This document shows positions 15,315 through 25,047 of a DNA stretch of 64,000 nt, one piece after another. The notes below the pieces were generated by a model. It saw only the letters and a list, made by a program, of their open reading frames with translations, was not told where the DNA came from and made no database searches. The position numbers and the translations under genes were made by a program. Every line of letters begins with the position of its first letter. The stretch's first letter is position 1. This DNA comes from Mycobacterium colombiense. Lineage in GTDB: Bacteria; Actinomycetota; Actinomycetes; Mycobacteriales; Mycobacteriaceae. Location of the stretch: positions 33,892-97,891 of the forward strand of contig NZ_QMEV01000013.1 in the NCBI RefSeq assembly GCF_003284935.1. Reading direction: 5' to 3'.

Positions 15315-16223
15315 ATGACACGCACTGACCAAGACAGCTGGGACTTGGCCTCGAGCGTCGGTGCCACGGCCACCATGGTCGCCGCGGCCCGCGCACTGGC
15401 CAGCGAGGGTTCCAATCCGATCATCAACGACCCCTTCGCCGCGCCCCTGGTGCGCGCGGTCGGGCTGGATTTCTTCCGGCGCCTGGTCGACGGCGAGCTC
15501 ACCGCGTCCGAGGGCGACGAGGGCAAGGACCTGGGGCTCGAGACCGACTCGATCGCCGTGCGCACCCGCTTCTTCGACGACTTCTTCCTCGACGCCGCCC
15601 GCGACGGGGTCCGCCAGGCGGTGATCCTGGCCGCCGGCCTCGACTCCCGCGCCTACCGGCTGAGCTGGCCGTCCGGGAGCGTGGTCTACGAGGTCGATCA
15701 GCCTGCCGTCGTGCAGTTCAAGAGCACGACGATGGCCGAGCTGGGTGCCGCCCCGGCCGCGGAGCGGCGCACGGTCAGCATCGATCTGCGCGAGGACTGG
15801 CCGGCCGCGTTGCGCGACAACGGCTTTGACGTGACACAGCCGACGTCGTGGAGCGCCGAGGGACTGCTGATGTACCTGCCGCCCGACGCCCAGGACCGGC
15901 TCTTCGACAACATCACCGAGCTCAGCGCCCCCGGCAGCAGGCTGGCCACCGAATATCACCCGGACACCGCAGGCACGACGATGTCGCAACGCGCCCAAGA
16001 GTTCAACGACCGCTGGGCCAAGGTCGGCTGCGACATCGACCTGTCGGGACTGTTCTTCGACGGCGAGCGCAGCAACGTCGTCGACTACCTCACCGGTAAG
16101 GGCTGGGAGGTGACCGCCCGGCCGCGCCGCGAGCTGTTCGGCGACTACGGACTGAAATTCCGCGACGACGAGGCGATGGCGCAGTTCCGCAACATCGTCG
16201 CCGTGACCGCCACCCTGCGCTAG
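15315..16223 (+). CDS. LCM-type SAM-dependent methyltransferase, paralogue 1 (Rv0731c-like)
   Basis: A 302-residue member of the large mycobacterial methyltransferase family (leucine carboxyl methyltransferase fold). It starts with the hallmark [18 protein letters not shown]. The SAM site is [19 protein letters not shown] (about 102-120) followed by the acidic [29 protein letters not shown] is the second conserved block. GGGAG lies 7 bases before the ATG. The family is expanded in mycobacteria and one member is implicated in lipid modification, but substrates are mostly unknown. It is followed 2 bases later by a second copy. Confidence 0.88.
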   Translation: MTRTDQDSWDLASSVGATATMVAAARALASEGSNPIINDPFAAPLVRAVGLDFFRRLVDGELTASEGDEGKDLGLETDSIAVRTRFFDDFFLDAARDGVRQAVILAAGLDSRAYRLSWPSGSVVYEVDQPAVVQFKSTTMAELGAAPAAERRTVSIDLREDWPAALRDNGFDVTQPTSWSAEGLLMYLPPDAQDRLFDNITELSAPGSRLATEYHPDTAGTTMSQRAQEFNDRWAKVGCDIDLSGLFFDGERSNVVDYLTGKGWEVTARPRRELFGDYGLKFRDDEAMAQFRNIVAVTATLR

Positions 16224-16225
16224 CG

Positions 16226-17173
16226 ATGGCCGAGACCGACAGCAAGCGATCAGACGGCGACAGTTGGGATCTCGCGTCCAGCGTGGGCGCCACGGCCACC
16301 TGGGTCGCCGCTTGCCGGGCGTTGGCCGGTCGGCGGGCCGACGCGCTGATCGACGATCCGTTCGCCGACCCGCTGGTCCGCGCGGTGGGTGCGGAGTTCT
16401 TCATCCGGGTGCTCGACGGTGACATCACCGACGAGACCGGCGGTATCGACGCCGACGCCGACCTGGAGGCCGAATTCAACCTGGAACGCATGGTCAACAT
16501 GATGGCCGTGCGCACCCGCCACTTCGACGACTTCTTCACCGACGCAACGGCTTCCGGCATCCGCCAGGCCGTCATCCTGGCTTCCGGCCTGGATTCCCGC
16601 CCGTACCGCCTGGCCTGGCCGGCGGGCACCGTCGTCTACGAAGTCGACCAGCCCGCCGTCATCGAGTTCAAGTCCACGACGCTGGCCGCATTGGGCGTCC
16701 GGCCCACCGCGGAACGGCGCACCGTGTCGGCCGACCTGCGCGAGGACTGGCTGAGCGCGTTGCGGGACAAGGGTTTCGACGAGTCACGGTCCAGCGCCTG
16801 GAGCGCCGAGGGGTTGTTGATGTATCTGCCGCCCCACGCGCAGGACAGCCTGTTCGACGCCATCACCACGCTCAGCGCGCCGGGCAGCCGGCTGGCGACC
16901 GAATACCACGACGGCGGCACACGGGACCTGCTGGAAAGGCGCGCGAAGGCGATGGCCAGGCGCTGGGGGCAATACGGCTTCGACGTCGACGTGTCGACGC
17001 TGGTCTACCGCGGCGAGCGCACCCCGGCGGCACAGTATCTGAGCGACCTCGGCTGGCGGGTGTCGACGCGCACCCGCGCCGACATGTTCGCCGAGGCCGG
17101 CCTGCCCGTCGCACCGGGCGACAGCCTCGAGTCGCTGCAGCACAGCATCGCGGTCGACGCCGTCCTGCCCTGA
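16226..17173 (+). CDS. LCM-type SAM-dependent methyltransferase, paralogue 2
   Basis: A 315-residue homologue of the preceding gene, probably a tandem duplicate. It shares [53 protein letters not shown] and [21 protein letters not shown]. It differs by an acidic insert (DITDETGGIDADADLEAEF, about 70-88) in the region that covers the active site in this fold, so its substrate pocket may differ. ATG 16226 is 2 bases after the previous stop, so the pair is probably translated together. It ends 3 bases before the convergent GNAT gene. Confidence 0.85.
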   Translation: MAETDSKRSDGDSWDLASSVGATATWVAACRALAGRRADALIDDPFADPLVRAVGAEFFIRVLDGDITDETGGIDADADLEAEFNLERMVNMMAVRTRHFDDFFTDATASGIRQAVILASGLDSRPYRLAWPAGTVVYEVDQPAVIEFKSTTLAALGVRPTAERRTVSADLREDWLSALRDKGFDESRSSAWSAEGLLMYLPPHAQDSLFDAITTLSAPGSRLATEYHDGGTRDLLERRAKAMARRWGQYGFDVDVSTLVYRGERTPAAQYLSDLGWRVSTRTRADMFAEAGLPVAPGDSLESLQHSIAVDAVLP

Positions 17174-17176
17174 CGC

Positions 17177-17845
17177 TCAGCCGGGGTTGGCCGCCGGTGC
17201 CCGCACCACCATCGGCACCGCCGGGAAACACCAGGCCATCTCCGAGCGCGACTTGCGCAGCGCGGCAGTGCCGTAACCCCGCTTGCGGTGATCCGGGTGA
17301 ATCCAGATCCGCACGTCGACCTCGCCGCGGACCAGCTCGCCGAACACCATGCCGACCTTCTCGCCGTTGTCGATGGCCACGAACCAGGCGGCCTCTTCGT
17401 CGTCGACCCGGCGCAGCGCGGCACCGATCTCGTCGTCGAGGTTGCCCGCCTGCCCGCCGGATCCGTCACCCGAGGCACCACCCATGTCCTGGGTGCGGAC
17501 GCCGAAGATGTCGCGGTCCTCGCTCGCGGAGAACGGCCGGAGTTCGAGGGTGTCCCCCGAGCTCGCCGGTCGCTCGCCCAGGGTGAAGCTCAGCTGCTTG
17601 TTCAGGTCCTCGAGTTCGGCCTGGATCGTCCTGCGCGAGTCCTTGGTGAGCCGGTCGAAGGACAAGCCAAATACCGCTTCGGCGCCCGTGTTCGACGTGC
17701 CGAGCAATCCGGCGATGGCCTTGACCGCCTCGGAGTTGTTGTCGGCCTCGACGATCAGGTCGAGTACTTCGTGCCGTCGTTCGAGGGCTTTCAACAATGC
17801 GTCGGCGATTTCGCGGCGGGCGGCTTTGCGGTCCTGGTCGGTCAT
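17177..17845 (-). CDS. GNAT-family N-acetyltransferase-like protein (Rv0730-like)
   Basis: A 222-residue protein with two parts. The N-terminal 80 residues (REIADALLKALERRHEVLDLIVEADNNSEAVKAIAGLLG) are helical, and FDRLTKDSRRTIQAELEDLNKQLSF resembles DNA gyrase A C-terminal-type or coiled segments. From about 120, EEAAWFVAIDNGEKVGMVFGELVRGEVDVRIWIHPDHRKRGYGTAALRKSRSEM forms a GNAT core. The acetyl-CoA pyrophosphate loop is in HRKRGYGTAAL (R-x-x-G-x-G/A). The substrate is unknown; such proteins acetylate amines or proteins. It lies 9 bases upstream of nothing obvious but in line with the kinase gene that precedes it on the minus strand. Confidence 0.75.
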   Translation of the reverse strand: MTDQDRKAARREIADALLKALERRHEVLDLIVEADNNSEAVKAIAGLLGTSNTGAEAVFGLSFDRLTKDSRRTIQAELEDLNKQLSFTLGERPASSGDTLELRPFSASEDRDIFGVRTQDMGGASGDGSGGQAGNLDDEIGAALRRVDDEEAAWFVAIDNGEKVGMVFGELVRGEVDVRIWIHPDHRKRGYGTAALRKSRSEMAWCFPAVPMVVRAPAANPG

Positions 17846-17854
17846 TGCACCAGC

Positions 17855-19216
17855 CTAGATCGCCGGTGGTACCACCGCGCTACATCTTCGGTTTCCCAAC
17901 TCCAGGAAGCGCTGGTAGCGATCCCCGACCGGGTCCGCCCAGGCGGGGTCGGGCTCGACGATGCGCTCGGTGCGCACCCATCGGGCGGCATCGGCGATCG
18001 TCGTCTCCAGGCCGGCCGCCATCCGCGCCAAGAAGGCCGCCCCCAGCGCGGCCCCTTCCGGCACCCCGGACACCTCGACCGGTCGCCCGGTGGCGTCGGC
18101 GATGGCCTGCAGCCACGCGCCCACCCGGGTGCCGCCGCCGGTGGCCACGATGCGCGCCACCGGCGCCCCGGACAGTTCGATGAGCTGGCGGACCACGAAG
18201 CCGGACGCCTCGTAGGCGGCCCGCCGCAGCGCGGCGGCGTCGTGGGTCAGATCGAGGGCCTCGAGCACGCCCCGGCGGTCCGGGTCGTGGAACGGGGTGC
18301 GCTCACCCCGCAGGTAGGGCGACCACACCGGGACGCGTCCGGGTTGCACGTCCGCCGGGTCGGCCGGCGCCACAATGCGATCCACCCAGCCCAGGAATAG
18401 CCCCCCGGCGTTGCTGGCCCCGCCGATCTGGCTCTTGCCGGGCGTGGTGTGCGGGATGGTCCACAGCCCGGGCATCTGGCGGGCCTCGGGAATGGTCGTC
18501 CAGACGATCAGCGTGGTGCCACACATCACCAGCACGTCGCCGTCGTGGTCGGCGCCGGCGACCATCTGTTCGCACAGCGCGTCGACGGCGCCGGTGGCCA
18601 GCGCGGAATCCGTGCCGTGCACCTGCCCGACGACGGCGCCCATGCTCTCCACCCGGGGCAGCTGCCCGACGTCCGCGCCCCGCTCGGCGCACGCCTGCCG
18701 ATTCCAGCCGGTCCCGTCGAACAAGGGAAACGCCGTGGCGGCGGTGGCGATGTCGATGACCGCCTCGCCCGACAGCGCGTGGTTGGTCACCGCCGGCGCG
18801 GGCCAGTAGCCGGCGGCGCCCGGAGCCTGGGCGGCCGTCCAGCGCAAGAACTCGGCGGCCTCGCCGAGCGCGGGCAGCGGCTGCGCGGCACCGCCGGGCG
18901 CGCGGCCGCGTGCGTCGCCGTACAGCAGTCCCGGGGTGATCGGTGTGCCGGTGCCGTCGACGGCCGTCATCGACGGGACCATCGCCGAGACGGCCACCGC
19001 CGCGAGGTCGGGCTGGCCGACCAGTTCGTCCAGTGCCGCCGAGGGCCCACGCCGCCACGCCGCCTCGGCGTCGTGCTCGAGCCGGTCGGGTGCCGGTACC
19101 CGCAGCTCGTGCGGGATGCGCACGCGCGCCGTCACGTTGCCGTCGGCGTCGGCGGCTATCGCCTTGACCGCGGTGCTACCGACGTCGATGCCGATTGTGA
19201 CGTCTTTGCGTGACAC
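17855..19216 (-). CDS. xylB: FGGY-family carbohydrate kinase (XylB-like)
   Basis: A 453-residue sugar kinase of the actin-like ATPase fold. The N-terminal phosphate-1 loop is TIGIDVGSTAVKAIAAD. MVPSMTAVDGTGTPITPGLLYGDARGR is the substrate-binding stretch. The C-terminal adenosine motif is ARIVATGGGTRVGAWLQAIADATGRPVEVSGVPEGAALGAAFLA. I chose GTG 19216 (VSRKDVTIG), which matches the M. tuberculosis XylB start as I recall it; GTG 19225 is the other option. It is divergent from serA2-fucA with only 30 bases between starts, suggesting a shared control region. The exact sugar (xylulose, fuculose or another) is not fixed by sequence. Confidence 0.82.
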   Translation of the reverse strand: MSRKDVTIGIDVGSTAVKAIAADADGNVTARVRIPHELRVPAPDRLEHDAEAAWRRGPSAALDELVGQPDLAAVAVSAMVPSMTAVDGTGTPITPGLLYGDARGRAPGGAAQPLPALGEAAEFLRWTAAQAPGAAGYWPAPAVTNHALSGEAVIDIATAATAFPLFDGTGWNRQACAERGADVGQLPRVESMGAVVGQVHGTDSALATGAVDALCEQMVAGADHDGDVLVMCGTTLIVWTTIPEARQMPGLWTIPHTTPGKSQIGGASNAGGLFLGWVDRIVAPADPADVQPGRVPVWSPYLRGERTPFHDPDRRGVLEALDLTHDAAALRRAAYEASGFVVRQLIELSGAPVARIVATGGGTRVGAWLQAIADATGRPVEVSGVPEGAALGAAFLARMAAGLETTIADAARWVRTERIVEPDPAWADPVGDRYQRFLELGNRRCSAVVPPAI

Positions 19217-19246
19217 GGGCGTCACCGTACGCCAGCATTGGCACTC

Positions 19247-20227
19247 GTGACGTCCAAACCGCGCGCCTTGGTGACCGCCCCGATGCGGGGGCCGGGCTTC
19301 GCCACACTGCGCGAGCTGGCCGACGTCGTCTACGACCCCTGGATCGAGCAGACCCCGGTGCGCATCTACAGCGCCGAGCAGCTGGCCGAGCGGATCACCG
19401 ACGAGGGCGCCGAAATCGTGGTGGTGGAAAGCGATTCGGTGCGCGGCCCGGTGTTCGACCTTGGTGTGCGGGTGATCGCGTCCACCCGCGGCGACCCCAA
19501 CAATGTCGACATCGCCGGTGCCACCGCGGCCGGCATTCCCGTGCTGAACACCCCGGCCCGCAACGCCGATGCCGTCGCGGAGATGACGGTCGCCCTGTTG
19601 CTGGCCGTCACCCGCCATGTGCTCACCGCGGACGCGGATGTGCGCGGCGGCAACATCTTTCGCGACGGCAGCATCCCCTACCAACGCTTCCGCGCCGCGG
19701 AGATCGCCGGGCTCACCGCCGGGCTGGTGGGCCTGGGCGCCGTCGGCCGCGCCACGCAGTGGCGGCTGTCCGGACTGGGTCTGCGCGTCATCGCGCACGA
19801 CCCCTACAACCCCGAGGCCCGGCACAGCCTCGACGAGTTGCTGGCGGAGGCCGACGTGGTGTCGCTACACGCCCCGGTCACCGACGACACGGCCGGCATG
19901 ATCGGCGCGCGGGAGTTCGCGGCCATGCGCGACGGCGTGGTCTTCCTCAACACCGCCCGCGCCCAGCTGCACGACACCGATGCGCTGGTCGACGCCCTGA
20001 TCGCGGGCAAGGTGGGCGCCGCGGGGCTCGACCACTTCGCCGGCGAATGGCTGCCCACCGATCACCCGTTGGTCGGCATGGGAAACGTCGTGCTGACGCC
20101 GCACATCGGGGGCGCCACCTTCGACACCGAGGCGCGGCAGGCGCAGATGGTGGCCGACGACCTCGAAGCGCTGCTGGCCGGCAACGCACCCACCCACATC
20201 GTCAACCCGGAGGTGCTGGGGGCATGA
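19247..20227 (+). CDS. serA2: D-2-hydroxyacid dehydrogenase (SerA2-like)
   Basis: A 326-residue NAD-dependent dehydrogenase of the PGDH/formate dehydrogenase family. It has a nucleotide site GLVGLGAVGRATQWRLSGLGLRVIAHDPY, a catalytic Arg in VFLNTARAQLHDTDAL (the usual NxxR), Glu in GLDHFAGEWLPTDHPL with an altered D-x-F-x-x-E pattern, and His in VLTPHIGGAT. The C-terminal ACT domain of true SerA is absent, so serine synthesis is unlikely. Start GTG 19247 (VTSKPRALVTAPMRG) or TTG 19238; no ribosome site is seen for either, and a leaderless message is possible. The stop overlaps fucA as ATGA, which couples it to the aldolase and points to sugar-acid metabolism. Confidence 0.78.
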   Translation: MTSKPRALVTAPMRGPGFATLRELADVVYDPWIEQTPVRIYSAEQLAERITDEGAEIVVVESDSVRGPVFDLGVRVIASTRGDPNNVDIAGATAAGIPVLNTPARNADAVAEMTVALLLAVTRHVLTADADVRGGNIFRDGSIPYQRFRAAEIAGLTAGLVGLGAVGRATQWRLSGLGLRVIAHDPYNPEARHSLDELLAEADVVSLHAPVTDDTAGMIGAREFAAMRDGVVFLNTARAQLHDTDALVDALIAGKVGAAGLDHFAGEWLPTDHPLVGMGNVVLTPHIGGATFDTEARQAQMVADDLEALLAGNAPTHIVNPEVLGA

Positions 20228-20877
20228 AGTTCGTCGACAATCCGGAAACCGCGGTGCTGGACGCCGCCAAAGACATGCTGCGCCGCGGCCTGGTCGAGGG
20301 GACGGCGGGCAACATCTCCGCGCGCCGCGCCGACGGCCACATCGTCATCACCCCGTCGTCGGTGGACTACCGCGACATGACCCTCGACGACCTGGTGCTG
20401 GTCGACGCGGACGGCTCGGTCCTGCAGGCGGCGCAGGGCCGCGCACCGTCGTCGGAGATGCAGCTGCACCTGGCCTGCTATCGCGCCTTCGACGACATCG
20501 GCAGCGTCATCCACAGCCATCCGGTGTGGGCCACGATGTTCGCAATCGCCCACGAGCCGATCCCGGCGTGTATCGACGAGTTCGCGGTGTATTGCGGCGG
20601 CGACGTCCGGTGCACCGACTACGCCGCGTCCGGCACGCCCGACGTCGGCGTCAACGCCGTGAAGGCGCTCGAGGGCCGCGGCGCAGCGTTGATCGCCAAC
20701 CACGGCCTGGTGGCGGTGGGGCCGCGACCCGACAAGGCGTTGCATATCACCGCGCTGGTCGAACGCACGGCTCAAATCGTTTGGGGTGCAAGGGCTCTCG
20801 GCGGTCCGGTGGCTATCCCCGAGGACGTCAACCGCAATTTCGCGTCCGTGTACAGCTATCTGCGCGCCAACACCTAA
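20224..20877 (+). CDS. fucA: Class II aldolase/adducin-family protein, fuculose-phosphate aldolase-like
   Basis: A 217-residue zinc aldolase. GLVEGTAGNISARRADGHIVITPSSVDY is the substrate-phosphate site, PSSEMQLHLACYRA carries the catalytic Glu, IHSHPVWATMFA supplies two zinc histidines and LIANHGLVAVGP the third. The enzyme would cleave a phosphorylated keto-sugar into dihydroxyacetone phosphate and an aldehyde. With the FGGY kinase and D-2-hydroxyacid dehydrogenase beside it, the group looks like a small sugar-catabolic set: kinase, aldolase, aldehyde or acid handling. Its TAA overlaps the stop of the convergent alcohol dehydrogenase by three bases. Confidence 0.85.
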   Translation: MKFVDNPETAVLDAAKDMLRRGLVEGTAGNISARRADGHIVITPSSVDYRDMTLDDLVLVDADGSVLQAAQGRAPSSEMQLHLACYRAFDDIGSVIHSHPVWATMFAIAHEPIPACIDEFAVYCGGDVRCTDYAASGTPDVGVNAVKALEGRGAALIANHGLVAVGPRPDKALHITALVERTAQIVWGARALGGPVAIPEDVNRNFASVYSYLRANT

Positions 20878-22106
20878 CGCTGATCGATCGCGACCTTCAC
20901 CGCGCCGCTCTCGCCCTGGTTTGCGATCGCGTGGAAAGCCTCGCGCCACTGCCCCAACCCGAAGGTGTGGGTGAGCATGGGACGCAGGTCCACCCGCCCC
21001 GCGGCGGCCAGGGCGAGGTAGTGCGCGATGGCGTGCCTGCGGTGCCCGTCCACCTCCTCGACGCCGAAGGCGTTGGAGCCGACGAACGAGATCTCCTTGA
21101 AGTAAAGCGGGCTATCCTCCCAGCGGCCGGGGGCGTGGACGCCGGCCTTGACCAGCGTCCCGCGCGATCGCAGCACCCGGACCCCGACCTCGAACGTCTC
21201 GGGCTTGCCCACCGTGTCGTAGACGACGTCGACCGCGCCGGGGTGCGCCATCGGCAAACCCCGCAACGGCTGGCGTAGCCGGCCACCACCCCAGGCGGCG
21301 ATCTCCTCGATGAGGACCGAACGCGGCTCGTGCGCAAGGACTTTCGCGGCACCGAACCGGCGCGCCAGTTCGGCCTGCGCGGCGAAGCGCGCCACCACCG
21401 CGATGGCCACGTCGGGATACAGCGTGCGCAGGATCGCGACCGCACACAATCCCAGCGAACCCGCCCCGTACACCAGCGCGGCGCCCGAGCGGGGTGGCGG
21501 GTGGCGGGTGATGGCGTGCAGCGAGACCGAGAACGGGTCGGCGAAGACGGCCATCTCGTCGGGAATCGAGTCCGGGACCGCGAACAGCATGCTGTCGTGG
21601 GCGGGCATCAATTCGGCGTAGCCGCCGGTCACGTCGGCCGAGACCCCGGTGTGGATGCCGGGCTTGATGTCGCCGTCGGCGAAGCTCCAGCACAGGCTGT
21701 AGTCGCCGGCTTCGCATGCGGGACAGGGCGGTTGGATGCCACGCGGCCCGCAGGACAACCACGGGTTGAGCACCACCCGCTGGCCGACCTGCAATCCCCG
21801 GGCCCCGGGGCCCAGCGCGACCACGTCGGCGACCACCTCGTGACCCATGACTTGCGGGAATGAGCAGAACACGGCCATGGCGTTGTCACCGTCGCCCTCG
21901 CCGAAATCCATCAGGATCTGCTTGGAGTCCGACCCACAGATCCCCGTCAGCCGCGGCCGGGTGATCACCCAGTCTTCGTGCGGCGGTCGGGGATCCGGCA
22001 CGTCGCGCAGGGCCGTCGGGGTGCGGGCCAGGTTCTGGGTCAGCGGGTTGGCGTCACGGGGCACCTCGAAGGGCTCCGGTTCCACACCGTAGACGAGCGC
22101 CTTCAT
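20874..22106 (-). CDS. Zinc-dependent alcohol dehydrogenase (MDR family, threonine dehydrogenase-like)
   Basis: A 410-residue medium-chain dehydrogenase. The catalytic zinc site is TGICGSDSK with MGHEVVADV, and a structural-zinc-like lobe has fewer cysteines (CPACEAGDYSLC). The Rossmann motif is ALVYGAGSLGLCAVAIL, and a segment near 270-300 is proline and glycine rich. The chosen start is ATG 22106 (MKALVYGVEPEPFEV), the usual beginning of this family; TTG 22145 would add 13 residues. It is convergent with fucA, and its upstream region is shared with the methyltransferase cluster. It probably oxidises a polyol or sugar alcohol, but the substrate is not evident. Confidence 0.8.
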   Translation of the reverse strand: MKALVYGVEPEPFEVPRDANPLTQNLARTPTALRDVPDPRPPHEDWVITRPRLTGICGSDSKQILMDFGEGDGDNAMAVFCSFPQVMGHEVVADVVALGPGARGLQVGQRVVLNPWLSCGPRGIQPPCPACEAGDYSLCWSFADGDIKPGIHTGVSADVTGGYAELMPAHDSMLFAVPDSIPDEMAVFADPFSVSLHAITRHPPPRSGAALVYGAGSLGLCAVAILRTLYPDVAIAVVARFAAQAELARRFGAAKVLAHEPRSVLIEEIAAWGGGRLRQPLRGLPMAHPGAVDVVYDTVGKPETFEVGVRVLRSRGTLVKAGVHAPGRWEDSPLYFKEISFVGSNAFGVEEVDGHRRHAIAHYLALAAAGRVDLRPMLTHTFGLGQWREAFHAIANQGESGAVKVAIDQR

Positions 22107-22236
22107 CGGGCCCGATGACCGGCCGCCGCGTACGTCATCGCTCAAGGTTGCCGCGAATCCGGGGAAGCGTACAGTGGGAGAAGCTTGTTATATCGGCTAA
22201 ATATTAGATTGACTACCTCCGATAGGGGCACACAAT

Positions 22237-23187
22237 ATGACCTCCACCAGGTACGAAGGCGACACGTGGGATCTGGCGTCCAGCGTCGGCGTGACCGCGA
22301 CCATGGTCGCGGCGGCCCGCGCCATGGCCACCCGCGCCGAGCGCCCGCTGATCAACGACCCCTTCGCCGAGCCACTGGTGAAGCTGGTCGGCGTGGACCT
22401 GCTCTCCCGGCTGGCCAGCGGCGAGCTGGACCCCGCCGAGTTGAACGACGTCCACGACGGCGCCGCCGGATCCGCCGGGGCGATGTCGCGGATGGCCGAC
22501 AACATGGCCGTGCGCACCAAGTTCTTCGACGAGTTCTTCCTGGACGCGACGAACGCCGGCATCAAGCAGGCGGTGATCCTGGCGTCCGGGCTGGACGCGC
22601 GCCCGTACCGGTTGGCGTGGCCGGCCGGGACGGTGGTCTACGAGGTGGACCAGCCCCAGGTGATCGAATTCAAAACCCGCTCGCTGGCCGAGCTGGGCGC
22701 GCAGCCCACCGCCGAGCGGCGGGTGGTGGCCGTCGATCTGCGCGACGACTGGCCCACCGCGCTGCGCAACGCCGGATTCGACCCGGCCCAGCCGACCGCG
22801 TGGAGCGCCGAGGGCCTGCTCGGCTACCTGCCGCCCGAGGCGCAGGATCGCCTGCTGGACACCATCACCGAACTCAGCGCCCCGGGCAGCCGGCTGGCCA
22901 CCGAGAGCGCGCCCAACCCCGAGCCCGGTCACGAAGAGAAGATGAAGGAACGCATGCAGACGATCTCCGAGCGTTGGCGTGCGCACGGTTTCGAGCTGGA
23001 CATGGCGGGACTGGTGTACTTCGGCGACCGCAACGAGGCGGCCGGATACCTGGCCGACCGCGGCTGGCGGCTGAACAGCGCCAGCATCACGGAACTTTTC
23101 GCGGCCAACGGGCTCGACCCGCTCACCGACGACGACACGCGCATGGGCGAGATGCTGTACACCAGCGGCACGCTCGGCGAGAAATAG
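22237..23187 (+). CDS. LCM-type SAM-dependent methyltransferase, paralogue 3
   Basis: A 316-residue member of the same family as 15315-16223. It has [19 protein letters not shown] at the N-terminus, [22 protein letters not shown] as SAM site, [13 protein letters not shown], and [22 protein letters not shown] helical insert near 230-245 ([18 protein letters not shown]) is longer than in paralogue 1. The preceding 90 bases are AT-rich for this genome and carry GCTAAATA (22196-22203), also found just upstream of paralogue 1. It is first of three tandem copies on the plus strand. Confidence 0.86.
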   Translation: MTSTRYEGDTWDLASSVGVTATMVAAARAMATRAERPLINDPFAEPLVKLVGVDLLSRLASGELDPAELNDVHDGAAGSAGAMSRMADNMAVRTKFFDEFFLDATNAGIKQAVILASGLDARPYRLAWPAGTVVYEVDQPQVIEFKTRSLAELGAQPTAERRVVAVDLRDDWPTALRNAGFDPAQPTAWSAEGLLGYLPPEAQDRLLDTITELSAPGSRLATESAPNPEPGHEEKMKERMQTISERWRAHGFELDMAGLVYFGDRNEAAGYLADRGWRLNSASITELFAANGLDPLTDDDTRMGEMLYTSGTLGEK

Positions 23188-23198
23188 GAGGCGAGACG

Positions 23199-24110
23199 AT
23201 GACCACCGACGCCGGAAGAACCGAGGGCGACAGCTGGGACCTGGCGTCCAGCGTGGGGGCGACGGCCACGATGGTCGCCGCTTCCCGCGCCGTGGCTTCG
23301 CAGGGGCCGAACCCCCTGCTCGACGATAAATTCGCCGATCCCCTGGTCCGCGCCGTCGGGCTCGACCCCTTCATCCGCATACTCGACGGAGACGTTGATT
23401 TCGCCGACGACCCGCTGATGAACCGCAAAACCAGGGCCGAGCAGATGACCGTGCGGACACGGTTTTTCGACGACTTCTTCATCAAATCCACCGAAGACGG
23501 TGTGCGCCAGGCGGTGATCCTGGCCTCCGGCCTGGACACCAGGGCATACCGCCTGCCGTGGCCCGCGGGCACCGTGGTCTACGAGATCGACCAGCCACAG
23601 GTCATCGCGTTCAAGACCGACACCCTGACAGGCCTCGGCGCGGTCCCCACCGCCGAGCGGCGAACCGTCGCCATCGACCTGCGCGAGGACTGGCCCGCAG
23701 CGTTGCGGCAGAGCGGATTTGACGTCACCCAACCGACCGCGTGGAGCGCCGAAGGGCTGCTGCCCTACCTGCCGCCCGAGGCGCAGGACCGGCTGTTCGA
23801 CGACATCACCGAGCTCAGCGCGCCCGGCAGCCGGCTGGCGACCGAACACGTGCCTGACCCCAATGCGTTCACCGACGAACGCATGCAGCGCATCACCGAG
23901 CGATGGCGGCGCGCCGGGTTCGACCTCGACGCGGGTGACCTGTTCTACCGGGGTGAGCGCAGCGTCGTCGTCGACTACCTGACCGGGCACGGCTGGGATG
24001 TGACGGCCCACCCCGTCCGGGACCTCTACGCCCACAACGGCTTCGAGTTTCCCGAAGAGGTGGTCGCGGCCTTCGGCGACCTGAATTACGTCGCCGCCAG
24101 GCTCAAGTAG
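23199..24110 (+). CDS. LCM-type SAM-dependent methyltransferase, paralogue 4
   Basis: A 303-residue protein starting at ATG 23199 with GGAGGCGAG just upstream, 11 bases after paralogue 3. It keeps [19 protein letters not shown], the SAM site [34 protein letters not shown] and [21 protein letters not shown]. The frame stays open far upstream through paralogue 3, which is a GC-rich shadow. It is probably co-transcribed with both flanking copies. Confidence 0.86.
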   Translation: MTTDAGRTEGDSWDLASSVGATATMVAASRAVASQGPNPLLDDKFADPLVRAVGLDPFIRILDGDVDFADDPLMNRKTRAEQMTVRTRFFDDFFIKSTEDGVRQAVILASGLDTRAYRLPWPAGTVVYEIDQPQVIAFKTDTLTGLGAVPTAERRTVAIDLREDWPAALRQSGFDVTQPTAWSAEGLLPYLPPEAQDRLFDDITELSAPGSRLATEHVPDPNAFTDERMQRITERWRRAGFDLDAGDLFYRGERSVVVDYLTGHGWDVTAHPVRDLYAHNGFEFPEEVVAAFGDLNYVAARLK

Positions 24111-24119
24111 GCTGCTGCC

Positions 24120-25034
24120 ATGTCACGCACTCACGATGACGAGTGGGATCTGGCCTCCAGCGTCGGCGCGACCGCGACCATGGTCGCGGCCGGGCGGGCC
24201 ATGGCGTCCAAGGATCCCCGCGGTCTGATCAACGATCCGTTCGCCGAGCCGCTGGTGCGCGCGGTCGGGGTGGATTTCTTCACCAAGATGATGGACGGCG
24301 ACCTCGACCTGGATGCGATCGAGAACGCCACGCCCGTGCGCTTCCAGTCCATGGTCGACGGAATGGCCGTACGCACCAAGTACTTTGACGATTACTTCGT
24401 CGACGCAACCGGCGGCGGAGTGCGTCAGGTGGTGATCTTGGCCTCCGGGTTGGACTCGCGCGCCTACCGGTTGCCCTGGCCGGCCGGCACGGTGGTCTAC
24501 GAGATCGACCAGCCGAGGGTGATCGAATTCAAGAGCAGCACGCTGGCCGATGTGGGCGCCGAGCCGACCGCGCCCCGGCGCACCGTTCCCATCGATCTGC
24601 GCGCGGACTGGCCGACCGCGCTGAAGGCGGCGGGGTTCGACACCGCGGCGCCGACGGCCTGGCTGGCCGAGGGCCTGCTGATCTACCTGCCGCCCGACGC
24701 CCAGGACCGGCTGTTCGACAACATCACCGCGCTCAGCGCACCCGGCAGCACCATTGCCACCGAATTCGTGCCCGGCATCGTCGATTTCGATGCGGAACGG
24801 GTGCGGGAGATGTCCGGTTCGTTCCGGGAGCACGGCGTCGACATCGACATGGCGTCGCTGGTCTACGCCGGCGAGCGTAACCACGTCATCGACTATCTGT
24901 CCGGCATCGGATGGAAGGCCGAGGGCGTCACCCGGACGGAACTGTTCCGGCGCAACGGCATCGAACCGCCCGCGCCCGAGAACGACGATCCGCTCGGCGA
25001 GATCGTCTTCATCAGCGCCAGGCTGGCGGGCTAG
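24120..25034 (+). CDS. LCM-type SAM-dependent methyltransferase, paralogue 5 (Rv0725c/Rv0726c-like)
   Basis: A 304-residue family member. It has [23 protein letters not shown], the SAM site [35 protein letters not shown], and [21 protein letters not shown], where the usual WSAEG is WLAEG. It lies 9 bases after paralogue 4. The three genes 22237-25034 form one likely transcription unit ending 13 bases before the convergent sppA. Confidence 0.86.
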   Translation: MSRTHDDEWDLASSVGATATMVAAGRAMASKDPRGLINDPFAEPLVRAVGVDFFTKMMDGDLDLDAIENATPVRFQSMVDGMAVRTKYFDDYFVDATGGGVRQVVILASGLDSRAYRLPWPAGTVVYEIDQPRVIEFKSSTLADVGAEPTAPRRTVPIDLRADWPTALKAAGFDTAAPTAWLAEGLLIYLPPDAQDRLFDNITALSAPGSTIATEFVPGIVDFDAERVREMSGSFREHGVDIDMASLVYAGERNHVIDYLSGIGWKAEGVTRTELFRRNGIEPPAPENDDPLGEIVFISARLAG

Positions 25035-25047
25035 ACCGGCCCGACCT

